10,244 bases of DNA, from NCBI GenBank assembly GCA_013361745.1, contig JABFXM010000087.1, positions 1-10,244 on the forward strand, read 5' to 3'. Of this stretch, positions 1 through 5,884 are shown in pieces. This DNA comes from Gemmatimonadaceae bacterium. Lineage in GTDB: Bacteria; Gemmatimonadota; Gemmatimonadetes; Gemmatimonadales; Gemmatimonadaceae. Each line of letters starts with the position of its first letter. The stretch's first letter is position 1. The notes below the pieces were generated by a model. That model was not told the origin of the DNA and searched no databases. It was given only the letters and a program-made list of their open reading frames with translations. A program made the translations under genes and the position numbers.

Positions 1-25
1 CAGGCAGGAGCTTCGCTGACGCAGC

Positions 26-108
26 GATCAGGGATCAGGGATCAGGGATCAGGGGCCGGGGTCGGCCAATGCCATGAGGCAGTTGCCGACCCCTGACCCC
101 TGACCCCT
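26..108. repeat. Heptamer tandem repeats forming a fold-back; likely terminator of the PLD gene
   Basis: Four perfect copies of GATCAGG occupy 26-53. Three perfect copies of GACCCCT occupy 88-108. Read on the other strand, the second set is AGGGGTC, one base different from the first set in rotated form (AGGGATC), so the two sets face each other. Between them is a perfect 9-bp stem, GGGGTCGGC (58-66) with GCCGACCCC (85-93), and a small inner stem TGCC/GGCA (70-73/78-81). The PLD stop codon (107-109) sits at the right edge. On the minus strand the structure follows the stop directly, so it could end transcription, although no T-run follows. Confidence 0.7.
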
Positions 109-1408
109 ACAGGAGTCGCGACAGCAGCACCGCGCCGTTCTCGACCAGCTTCTCCCAGAGGCTGCGCTTCCGGAATTCGTCGAGCTTGAATTCCTTCGCG
201 TACTTGATGTCCTCCATGAAGATGCCGTCGAGCTGCCGCCCGAACGTCGTGTCGTAGGCGACGAGCATCGTCTCGTCGTTGAACACCATCGAGCGGTTGT
301 CGAAGTTCATCGTCCCGACGCCGCCCCACAGTCCGTCGACGACGAGCGACTTCGCGTGCATCATCACCGGCTGGTACTCGTAGACCTTCACGCCGGCGGC
401 GAGCAGTTCCTCGTAGTGCGCGCGGCCCGCCTTCCACGTCGTCTTCACGTCCGTCTCGCCGCTCGTCGTGAGGATGCGCACGTCGACGCCGCGCTGCGCT
501 GCCTTCTCCAGCAGGCGGCGGAAGTCGTCGTCGGGGACGAAGTACGAGTTGGAGATGTAGAGCGTCCTGCGCGCGCTCGCGATCGAGAGGGCGAGGAAGC
601 GTTCGGCCGGCGTGCTGCCGATCGTCGGCGCGGCGTGGAACACCGTCGCGAGCTGCGTCCCGTCGTGCTTCAGCTCCTTCGGTGGAAAGAACAGGTCGCC
701 CGTGAGCAGGTCACCCGTCGCCTCCGCCCATCCGGCGGCGAAGGTCGCCTGCAACGCCATCACCGCGGGGCCGCGGAAGCGCACGTTCGAGTCGCGCCAC
801 TGATCCTTGTGCCGACCGTCGCCGAGCCACTTGTCGTCGATCCCGAAGCCGCCCGTGTAGGCGATCGTCCCGTCGACGACGACGACGCGGATGTGCGAGC
901 GGAAGTTCGCCTTGTGCAGATCGTACCAGTGCACGGGCCGGAAGGTCGCGACGCGAACGCCCGCCTTGCGAAGCTCGTCCCAGTATTCGTCACGGAGGTT
1001 CTGCGCGCCGAAGGCGTCGTTCAGGAAGAGCACATGCACCCCCGCGCGCGCCCGCTCGATGACGATCGCCTTCAGCTCGTCGGCGACCTTTCCCGGCTGG
1101 GCGTAGTACATCTGCAGCGTGATCGACCGCTTCGCCGCGCGGAGATCGCTCCACAGGTGCGGGTACGTCTGATCGCCGTTGATGAAGACCTCGATGTGAT
1201 TCCCCTGCGCGAGATGCATCCCCGTGAGCAGCTCGAGCGTCGGCTGGAACATCGAGTCCGCGACCGCCGGCGGCCCGTTCGGATCTCCGGGCGCCTGGAC
1301 GCGCTTGACCGGTGTCCCGCGCGTGATCGAGAAAAAGCCGATCAGCGCGAACACCAGGACGAGCAGTGCCGCGACGCCGCCAAAGGCGTAGAGCAGTATT
1401 CGTTTCAT
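107..1408 (-). CDS. Phospholipase D / cardiolipin synthase-like membrane protein
   Basis: 433 residues. The family transfers phosphatidyl groups; cardiolipin synthases condense two phosphatidylglycerols to cardiolipin and glycerol at the inner membrane. One hydrophobic N-terminal segment (about residues 4-27) should anchor it, with the two PLD domains following. Domain 1 (about 70-230) carries the motif H172-I-R174-x4-D179 followed by GTIAYTGGFGI. Domain 2 (about 265-400) carries H351-A-K353-x4-D358 followed by GVGTMNFDNRS, a canonical HKD motif. Motif 1 has Arg where the family has Lys, which is unusual. The length is near that of bacterial cardiolipin synthases (about 400-500), but there is one N-terminal membrane segment where ClsA has two. 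The ATG start has GAGG about 8 bases upstream. The stop codon lies inside a heptamer-repeat fold-back. It is divergent from the RPA-family gene. Cardiolipin synthase is the likeliest role, but another PLD-type phosphodiesterase or transferase is possible. Confidence 0.92.
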   Translation of the reverse strand: MKRILLYAFGGVAALLVLVFALIGFFSITRGTPVKRVQAPGDPNGPPAVADSMFQPTLELLTGMHLAQGNHIEVFINGDQTYPHLWSDLRAAKRSITLQMYYAQPGKVADELKAIVIERARAGVHVLFLNDAFGAQNLRDEYWDELRKAGVRVATFRPVHWYDLHKANFRSHIRVVVVDGTIAYTGGFGIDDKWLGDGRHKDQWRDSNVRFRGPAVMALQATFAAGWAEATGDLLTGDLFFPPKELKHDGTQLATVFHAAPTIGSTPAERFLALSIASARRTLYISNSYFVPDDDFRRLLEKAAQRGVDVRILTTSGETDVKTTWKAGRAHYEELLAAGVKVYEYQPVMMHAKSLVVDGLWGGVGTMNFDNRSMVFNDETMLVAYDTTFGRQLDGIFMEDIKYAKEFKLDEFRKRSLWEKLVENGAVLLSRLL

Positions 1409-1420
1409 GAGTGGCCTCGC

Positions 1421-1448
1421 TCTATACAGACACCGTGCCAGATGTCGG
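1421..1448 (-). promoter_or_regulatory. Candidate promoter of the PLD gene
   Basis: On the minus strand CCGACA (-35, at 1443-1448) is followed after 16 bp by TATAGA (-10, at 1421-1426), then GAGG and the ATG at 1408. The leader would be only a few bases long. The match to the sigma-70 consensus is partial, so this is a candidate only. Confidence 0.3.
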
Positions 1449-1491
1449 ACGGCGGTTGCCCGCGAGGCGACGGAACGGCAGTTTCAACACG

Positions 1492-2343
1492 ATGTCTCTC
1501 GCCGTGCGCCGCCGCCCCGCCAGTCGCGCGATCGTGCTCGATCGATCGCTCGAGGCGTTTCCACTCTTCCGGCTCAGCGACACCGCCGACGACGGCGCGA
1601 TCTCCTTCGCGCTCGAATCGGGCGCGCGATGGCGCGTGCTCGCGGCGCCGGGCGATCGCCTTCCCGGCACCTTCGATCAGGACGTGTACATCGAGCTGCT
1701 CCATCGCTATCACGATGCCGGCTCTCCCGCGGACGGCGGCGTGTCGTTCACGCTCCACAACTTTCTCCGCTCGATGGGTCGCCGTGTCGACGGGCGGACA
1801 TACGAGCAGCTGCGCGCTTCGCTCGCGCGCCTCGAGCGTACCGTCATCGAGTCGGCCGGCGCCTATTACGACGCCGCCGCGAACGCACCCTTCGACGGTG
1901 CCTTCACCCTTCTCAACTCGGTCGTCATCGAGCGTCGCCGCGTCAACGACCGCGACCAGCTCACGCTCTTCTCGACGCTCACGGCGAGCGAGCCGGGCGA
2001 CGCGCGCGTCGTGATCGCGCCGCTGGTGCGCGGCAACATCGCCGCGAGCCACGTCGTCACGCTCTCGGCGCCTCGCTATCTCGCGCTCTCCTCGCCCGTC
2101 GCGCGGCGATTGTACCGGTTGCTCGAGGTGGCTCGCGAAGACGGCGCTGTGACCTGGCGCATCGAGCTGACGCGGCTCGCCGAGCAGCTTCCGCTCACCC
2201 AGCGATATCCCTCGCATCTGCAGCGCGTGCTGCAGCCGGCGCACGAGATGCTCGTCGCCGCGGGGCTGCTGCGCGATGCCATCGTCCGACAGAACAAGCG
2301 ACAATGGTACGTCGACTACGTGCTCGGCTCACGGTTGCTCTGA
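1492..2343 (+). CDS. Replication initiator protein A (RPA) family protein
   Basis: 283 residues from the ATG at 1492. The frame stays open back to a GTG at 1411 (310 residues), but that would begin 2 bp from the divergent ATG and adds an Arg-rich, unconserved-looking stretch. The protein resembles plasmid-type RPA initiators, which bind origin repeats through winged-helix domains. Signs are a first domain with a DGAISF strand, the segment TFDQDVYIELL (about 60-70), VSFTLHNFLRSMGRRVDGRTYEQL followed by LARLERTVIES (about 85-120), and FTLLNSVVIERRRV. A second helical domain begins at LSSPVARRLYRLLEVAR and contains TRLAEQLPL. No ribosome binding site is obvious. No parAB genes, iterons or mobilisation genes lie nearby, so this looks like a chromosomal relative, possibly acting as a DNA-binding regulator or a remnant of an integrated replicon. 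The family call rests on motif memory and is fairly, not fully, secure. Confidence 0.78.
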   Translation: MSLAVRRRPASRAIVLDRSLEAFPLFRLSDTADDGAISFALESGARWRVLAAPGDRLPGTFDQDVYIELLHRYHDAGSPADGGVSFTLHNFLRSMGRRVDGRTYEQLRASLARLERTVIESAGAYYDAAANAPFDGAFTLLNSVVIERRRVNDRDQLTLFSTLTASEPGDARVVIAPLVRGNIAASHVVTLSAPRYLALSSPVARRLYRLLEVAREDGAVTWRIELTRLAEQLPLTQRYPSHLQRVLQPAHEMLVAAGLLRDAIVRQNKRQWYVDYVLGSRLL

Positions 2344-2347
2344 CCAG

Positions 2348-2416
2348 GGTTCCGGGTTTCCAGTGGCCAGTTTCCGGTGAGCACGCTACTCATTACCGGC
2401 ACTGGAGACTGGCAAC
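2348..2416. repeat. Degenerate heptamer fold-back repeat downstream of the RPA-family gene
   Basis: Starting 4 bases after the stop, 7-base units follow in phase: GGTTCCG, GGTTTCC, AGTGGCC, AGTTTCC, GGT (2348-2378). The segment 2395-2416, read on the other strand, continues the same pattern (GTTGCC, AGTCTCC, AGTGCCG, GT). The arms 2356-2378 and 2395-2416 pair at about 18 of 22 positions across a 16-base loop. The organisation matches the element at 26-108, but the unit sequence differs. It may end transcription of the RPA-family gene. Confidence 0.6.
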
Positions 2417-2419
2417 GGC

Positions 2420-2441
2420 GACCGGCATCGGCCAACCGGTC
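2420..2441. repeat. Short inverted repeat
   Basis: GACCGG (2420-2425) pairs with CCGGTC (2436-2441) across 10 bases. It lies directly after the heptamer fold-back and upstream of the 60-residue gene. It could be a second terminator arm or an operator for that gene; nothing decides between these. Confidence 0.35.
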
Positions 2442-2508
2442 CCGCTCCACGTCGCCCGTTCCTTGCATCCACTTCGCAGCACCACCACTCGTACTGGAGA
2501 TTGCTCCG

Positions 2509-2691
2509 ATGGCGACCAAGCTCGACAAGACGATCAAGCGTGAGATCGAGATGGATGGCACCGCTTACATGGTGACCATCTCTCCCGACGGGGTGAAGCT
2601 GACGCAGAAGGGCTTTCGCAAGGGGCGTGAGATCACCTGGAAGCAGCTGTGGGCGAGTGGGACGGAGGAGGGTGGCGCGGGCGGCCAGTAG
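2509..2691 (+). CDS. Small protein of unknown function, 60 residues
   Basis: The start chosen is the ATG at 2509, with GGAGA at 2496-2500 eight bases upstream. The frame is open upstream to 2377, but that stretch crosses the repeat and reads as low-complexity sequence. The protein begins MATKLDKTIKREIEMDG and continues with alternating strands: AYMVTISPDGVKLTQKGFRKGREITWKQLW, then a Gly-rich tail. It is basic, has no membrane segment and no cysteines, and looks like a small beta-rich fold. The pattern (D/E-G-x-x-Y-x-V-T-x-SP-x-G-x-K-x-T-x-K-G-x-RKG) resembles small uncharacterised proteins I have seen in GC-rich bacteria. I do not recognise a function. It stands alone, between a fold-back repeat and a strong hairpin. 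Confidence 0.65.
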   Translation: MATKLDKTIKREIEMDGTAYMVTISPDGVKLTQKGFRKGREITWKQLWASGTEEGGAGGQ

Positions 2692-2717
2692 CAGCCCGTA
2701 CTCCCTGCCGGCGAACG

Positions 2718-2755
2718 CGCGCGTGTGGGCGGGGAACGTTCCGCCCTCACGCGCG
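2718..2755. terminator. Strong hairpin after the 60-residue gene
   Basis: CGCGCGTGTGGGCGG (2718-2732) pairs with CCGCCCTCACGCGCG (2741-2755), 14 of 15 positions, with the loop GGAACGTT. The hairpin lies 26 bases past the stop and before the S41 protease gene. No T-run follows (GTAGTTATC), so it may weaken or end transcription or protect the 3' end rather than act as a classic intrinsic terminator. Confidence 0.6.
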
Positions 2756-2807
2756 TAGTTATCTCATTCGGGTCGTTACCTCTATTGGTCAGTCGAGTCT
2801 CTCGCGT

Positions 2808-4400
2808 ATGACACGTCTTCGTCGCGCCGCAATCGCCGGCATCATCATCGTCCCGCTGATCGCCGGCGGGTTCATTGCCCAGGAGAAGTCGGCGCGCGAT
2901 GGCGCCCGGCTCCTCGACCAGGTGCTCAGCCTCGTCTCCGACCGCTTCGTCGACACGCTCGACGCGTCCGCACTCTATGAGAAGGCCGCGCGTGGTCTCG
3001 TGAAGGAGCTCAACGACCCCTACAGCGAGCTCCTCTCGCCCAAGCAGCGTGACGAGTTCTCGCGCCAGACGAATGGTCGCTACGGCGGCATCGGGATGCT
3101 CATCGAGAAGCAGGACGCCGGTGTCACCGTCAGCCGCGTCTTCCCGCATACGCCCGCCGAGAACGCCGGCATCCGCGAGGGCGACCGCATCATCCAGATC
3201 GACACCGCCACCACCACGGGTTGGTCGATCAGTCAGGTCTCGAACACGCTGCTCGGCACCCCGGGCACGAAGGTCCAGGTCAAGTTCGCGCGCCCCGGCG
3301 TCGGCGAGCCGATTCAGGTGAAGTTCACGCGCGCCGAGATCCACATCCCGGCCGTGCAGTACTCGATGATGCTCGATGGCAAGACCGGCTACTTCCCCCT
3401 CCTCCAGTTCAACGAGACGGCGGCGGCGGAGCTGCAGGACGCGCTCACCAGCCTCACGAAGCAGGGCGCGAAGTCGGTCGTCATCGACCTCCGCGACAAC
3501 CCGGGCGGCATCCTCGAGCAGGCCATCGACATCGGCGACCTGCTCCTCGACAACGGTCAGCAGATCGCCAGCGTGCGCGGCCGCGGCCCCGAACAGCAGT
3601 CGAGCTTCGCCGCGCGCGGACCGGCGCAGTTCAAGGATCTCCAGCTCGTGCTGCTCACCGACGGCTACACGGCCTCCGCCGCCGAGATCGTCGCCGGCGC
3701 GCTGCAGGACCACGACCGGGCGCTCATCGTCGGCCAGACCTCCTTCGGGAAGGGGCTCGTCCAGACGGTCTATACCCTCGACGGCGGCTGGGCGCTCAAG
3801 ATGACCACCGCGAAGTGGTTCACCCCGAGCGGCCGCTCGATCCAGAAGGAGCGCAAGCTTCTCCCCGACGGACGCTTCGTCGAGGTGCATCCCGACTCCA
3901 TGGAGAGCGACTCCGCCCGCAAGGCGCGGCCGGTCTTCCACAGCGACGCGGGTCGCGTCGTCTACGGCGGCGGGGCGATCACTCCCGACGTCGTCGTTCG
4001 CGAGGACACGCTCACCACCGCCGAGCAGACGCTCGCGAAGGCGATCGCGCCGAAGGCGCCGACCTTCCTCACGGTGCTCAGCGACTACGCCGCCGAGCTG
4101 CGTGGCACGGTCAAGCCTGATTTCAAGGTGCAGCCCGCATGGCGCGAGGAGCTCTACAAGCGCATGACCGCCGCCGGGATCCAGATCGATCGCAAGGAGT
4201 GGGATGCGGGCACCCCGTACATCGACCGCGTCCTCGATCAGCGTGTCGCTCGTGTGGCGTTCGGAGACAGCGCCGCCAAGCGTCGCGACCTGCCGAACGA
4301 CGCGCCGCTTCGCAAGGCGCTCGAGTTGCTGCAGAACGGCAAGTCGCAGCGCGATCTCCTCGCGCGCGCCGCGGTGGCGTCGAACAGCTCGCAGCGCTAG
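2808..4400 (+). CDS. S41 family C-terminal processing peptidase (CtpA-type, PDZ)
   Basis: 530 residues from the ATG at 2808. A longer open frame exists upstream, but the family N-terminus with its signal anchor begins here. A Ser/Lys protease that trims or degrades envelope proteins from their C-termini, exported to the periplasm. Residues 7-24 form a hydrophobic signal or anchor. The typical N-terminal helical region contains LNDPYSELLSPKQRDEF. The PDZ domain spans about 95-185 (YGGIGM, PAENAGIREGDRI). The S41 catalytic core spans about 190-370: GYFPLLQF, then VVIDLRDNPGG, then DGYTASAAEI with nucleophile Ser290, and SFGKGLVQ with general base Lys315, 25 residues later as in E. coli Prc and plant CtpA, plus Gln319. 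About 130 further residues form a helical tail of unknown role. No strong ribosome binding site is visible. It ends at an intrinsic terminator, so it is probably transcribed alone. Confidence 0.95.
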   Translation: MTRLRRAAIAGIIIVPLIAGGFIAQEKSARDGARLLDQVLSLVSDRFVDTLDASALYEKAARGLVKELNDPYSELLSPKQRDEFSRQTNGRYGGIGMLIEKQDAGVTVSRVFPHTPAENAGIREGDRIIQIDTATTTGWSISQVSNTLLGTPGTKVQVKFARPGVGEPIQVKFTRAEIHIPAVQYSMMLDGKTGYFPLLQFNETAAAELQDALTSLTKQGAKSVVIDLRDNPGGILEQAIDIGDLLLDNGQQIASVRGRGPEQQSSFAARGPAQFKDLQLVLLTDGYTASAAEIVAGALQDHDRALIVGQTSFGKGLVQTVYTLDGGWALKMTTAKWFTPSGRSIQKERKLLPDGRFVEVHPDSMESDSARKARPVFHSDAGRVVYGGGAITPDVVVREDTLTTAEQTLAKAIAPKAPTFLTVLSDYAAELRGTVKPDFKVQPAWREELYKRMTAAGIQIDRKEWDAGTPYIDRVLDQRVARVAFGDSAAKRRDLPNDAPLRKALELLQNGKSQRDLLARAAVASNSSQR

Positions 4401-4417
4401 TTCATTCGCTCGCTCGA

Positions 4418-4459
4418 GCGCGCCGTCGTGCCTTCGGGCACGACGGCGCGCTTCTTTTT
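4418..4459 (+). terminator. Intrinsic terminator of the S41 protease gene
   Basis: A perfect 15-bp stem, GCGCGCCGTCGTGCC (4418-4432) with its complement at 4437-4451, is closed by a TTCG tetraloop and followed by the T-rich tail TTCTTTTT (4452-4459). This is a textbook rho-independent terminator, 17 bases after the stop codon. Confidence 0.93.
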
Positions 4460-4474
4460 CACCGGCGTCCCTGA

Positions 4475-4503
4475 TTGCTGCCTGACGGCGCGGGACGTAG
4501 AAT
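4475..4503 (+). promoter_or_regulatory. Promoter of the SPFH gene cluster
   Basis: TTGCTG (-35, 4475-4480) and TAGAAT (-10, 4498-4503) are separated by exactly 17 bp and lie just after the terminator. The -10 box matches the consensus at 5 of 6 positions and the -35 box at 3 of 6. Transcription would start near 4510, giving a leader of about 22 bases before the GTG at 4532. This argues against the open-frame start TTG at 4475. Confidence 0.55.
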
Positions 4504-4531
4504 CTTCTCGTCCTCCTTCCAGGGCGTATCC

Positions 4532-5593
4532 GTGAGCTTTGTGCTGATCCCGGTGATCGTCGCGATCGCCGCATTCATAGTCGGTCGCAGCTCGGTGAAG
4601 ATCGTCGGCCAGGCCGAAGTCATGGTCATCGAGCGGCTCGGCCGCTTCAATCGGCTGGCGCGTTCGGGCTTCAACATTCTCGTCCCCTTCATCGAGCGGC
4701 CGCGCTCGATCGACGTCCGCTATCTCTCCACCGACGTCAGTGGACAGAAGCGCATCACCGCCGGCTCGACCTCGCGCATCGACCTCCGCGAGCAGGTGCT
4801 CAACTTCCCGAGCCAGCCGGTGATCACGAAGGACAACGTCACCATCGACATCGACGCGGTCCTCTACTATCGCATCGCCGATCCGCAGAAGGCGACCTAC
4901 GCCGTCCAGAATCTCCCGTATGCGCTGGAGACGCTGACGCGGACGACGCTGCGTAACATCGTCGGCGAGATCGAGCTCGATCAGACGCTCGCCAGCCGCG
5001 ACATGATCAACAAGCGGATGCGCGAGGTCATCGAGGAGGCGTCCATCGGCTGGGGCGTCGACGTCACCCGCGTCGAGCTGCAGTCCATCGAGCCGCCGCG
5101 CGACATCCAGCAGTCGATGGAGCTCCAGATGCGCGCCGAGCGCGAGCGGCGCGCGCTCGTCACCGGCGCCGAGGCGAGCAAGCGCGCCGCGATCCTCGAG
5201 TCCGAAGGCCTTCGCGAATCGCAGGTGCGCAAAGCCGAGGGCGAGAAGGAGGCGGCGATCCTCCGCGCACAGGGCCTCGCCGAAGCTCGACTCGCGATGG
5301 CGAACGCCGAAGCGGAAGCGATCAAACGCATCGCCGACGCGCTTCCCGAGGGACAGGCGGCGATGTATCTGCTCGGCCTCAAGTACCTCGAGGCGCTTCC
5401 GCAAGTGACGCAGGGGCAGGGCACGACGATCTTCCTCCCGGCGGAGGCTTCGGGCGTCATGGGCGCGCTCGGCGGGATGAAGTCGCTCCTCGAGCGCACG
5501 AACCAGCCCGCGGCTGCCAATCAGCAGCGGTCGAACGTGAGCGCGGAACCCGCGCTCCGCGCAGCCAACGACGATCTGACGAAGAAGAGCTAG
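4532..5593 (+). CDS. SPFH/Band 7 domain protein, paraslipin (QmcA-type)
   Basis: 353 residues from GTG at 4532, which has AGGG (4521-4524) seven bases upstream; a TTG at 4475 in the same frame lies inside the candidate promoter. SPFH proteins form large membrane-bound oligomers that organise membrane microdomains and hold proteases or other partners; bacterial QmcA and mitochondrial SLP-2 are relatives. Residues 1-17 form one membrane segment. The SPFH domain (about 25-195) includes VMVIERLGRFNRLARSGFN, LREQVLNFPSQPVITKDNV and the DAVLYYRI strand. A coiled coil (about 200-275) is rich in Glu, Ala and Arg, with EASKRAAILESEGLRES and EGEKEAAILRAQGLAEA. The C-terminal tail has LKYLEALPQV and IFLPAEASGVMGAL, typical of paraslipins. 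No NfeD partner gene adjoins it. It heads an apparent operon; the next gene begins 7 bases after its stop. Confidence 0.94.
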   Translation: MSFVLIPVIVAIAAFIVGRSSVKIVGQAEVMVIERLGRFNRLARSGFNILVPFIERPRSIDVRYLSTDVSGQKRITAGSTSRIDLREQVLNFPSQPVITKDNVTIDIDAVLYYRIADPQKATYAVQNLPYALETLTRTTLRNIVGEIELDQTLASRDMINKRMREVIEEASIGWGVDVTRVELQSIEPPRDIQQSMELQMRAERERRALVTGAEASKRAAILESEGLRESQVRKAEGEKEAAILRAQGLAEARLAMANAEAEAIKRIADALPEGQAAMYLLGLKYLEALPQVTQGQGTTIFLPAEASGVMGALGGMKSLLERTNQPAAANQQRSNVSAEPALRAANDDLTKKS

Positions 5594-5600
5594 GCCTGTC

Positions 5601-5819
5601 GTGGAGCCGATCACCCGCGAGCGCGCCGAGCGCATCGTCCGCGCGCACGCCTGCGAGCGATGCGGCGAGTACAGCTACAAGAAGCTGGTCGTGAAGCCGG
5701 CCAACGAGGCGCAACGTGAGGTGGGCGCGACCTGGCACGCCGTGAAGATCTGTGGCGTCTGTGGGCTCGAGCAGGAGCTCGGTCTCGACGCCGAAGGTGA
5801 CATCGTGTATCTGGGGTGA
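5601..5819 (+). CDS. Small double-CxxC (zinc-binding) protein, unknown function
   Basis: 72 residues from GTG at 5601, seven bases after the SPFH stop, with AGG six bases upstream. Cys18-x2-Cys21 and Cys51-x2-Cys54 suggest one zinc-ribbon site. The start is helical and charged (MEPITRERAERIVRAHAC), the middle contains the strand YKKLVVKPANEAQ and TWHAVKIC, and the end is acidic (LGLDAEGDIVYLG). There is no membrane segment, so it should be cytoplasmic. I do not recognise a family. Its tight placement between the SPFH gene and the OB/HD nuclease gene implies co-expression; its TGA stop overlaps a GTG that could start the nuclease. It may be a nucleic-acid or protein-binding adaptor, which is inference. 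Confidence 0.75.
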   Translation: MEPITRERAERIVRAHACERCGEYSYKKLVVKPANEAQREVGATWHAVKICGVCGLEQELGLDAEGDIVYLG

Positions 5820-5884
5820 GGCGGGACGAATCCTCCTCGCGGCCGGCCGTTGACAACGCCCCCGGTACGACGCCAGCTTCGGTC

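Noticed and set aside
26..53. CRISPR-like direct repeats
   Set aside because: The units are only 7 bases with no spacers, and no cas genes are present.
1409..1491. Iterons or an origin beside the RPA-family gene
   Set aside because: No repeated words of useful length were seen in the gap, nor in 2344-2508 apart from the heptamer fold-back, which is not organised as direct iterons.
356..2014. A 552-codon plus-strand open frame opposite the PLD gene and running into the RPA-family gene
   Set aside because: It is Arg-rich low-complexity translation with no domain, and it spans two well-supported genes in other frames.
2565..4574. A 669-codon open frame on the minus strand, opposite the S41 protease gene
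   Set aside because: It is antisense to a gene with full S41 motifs. Its translation is Arg/Glu/Leu/Asp-rich low complexity, as expected from the shadow of GC-rich coding DNA.
5850..5855. A perfect TTGACA -35 box upstream of the nuclease ATG
   Set aside because: No acceptable -10 box lies 16-18 bp downstream, and the gap to the ATG at 5885 is too short for a normal promoter and leader.
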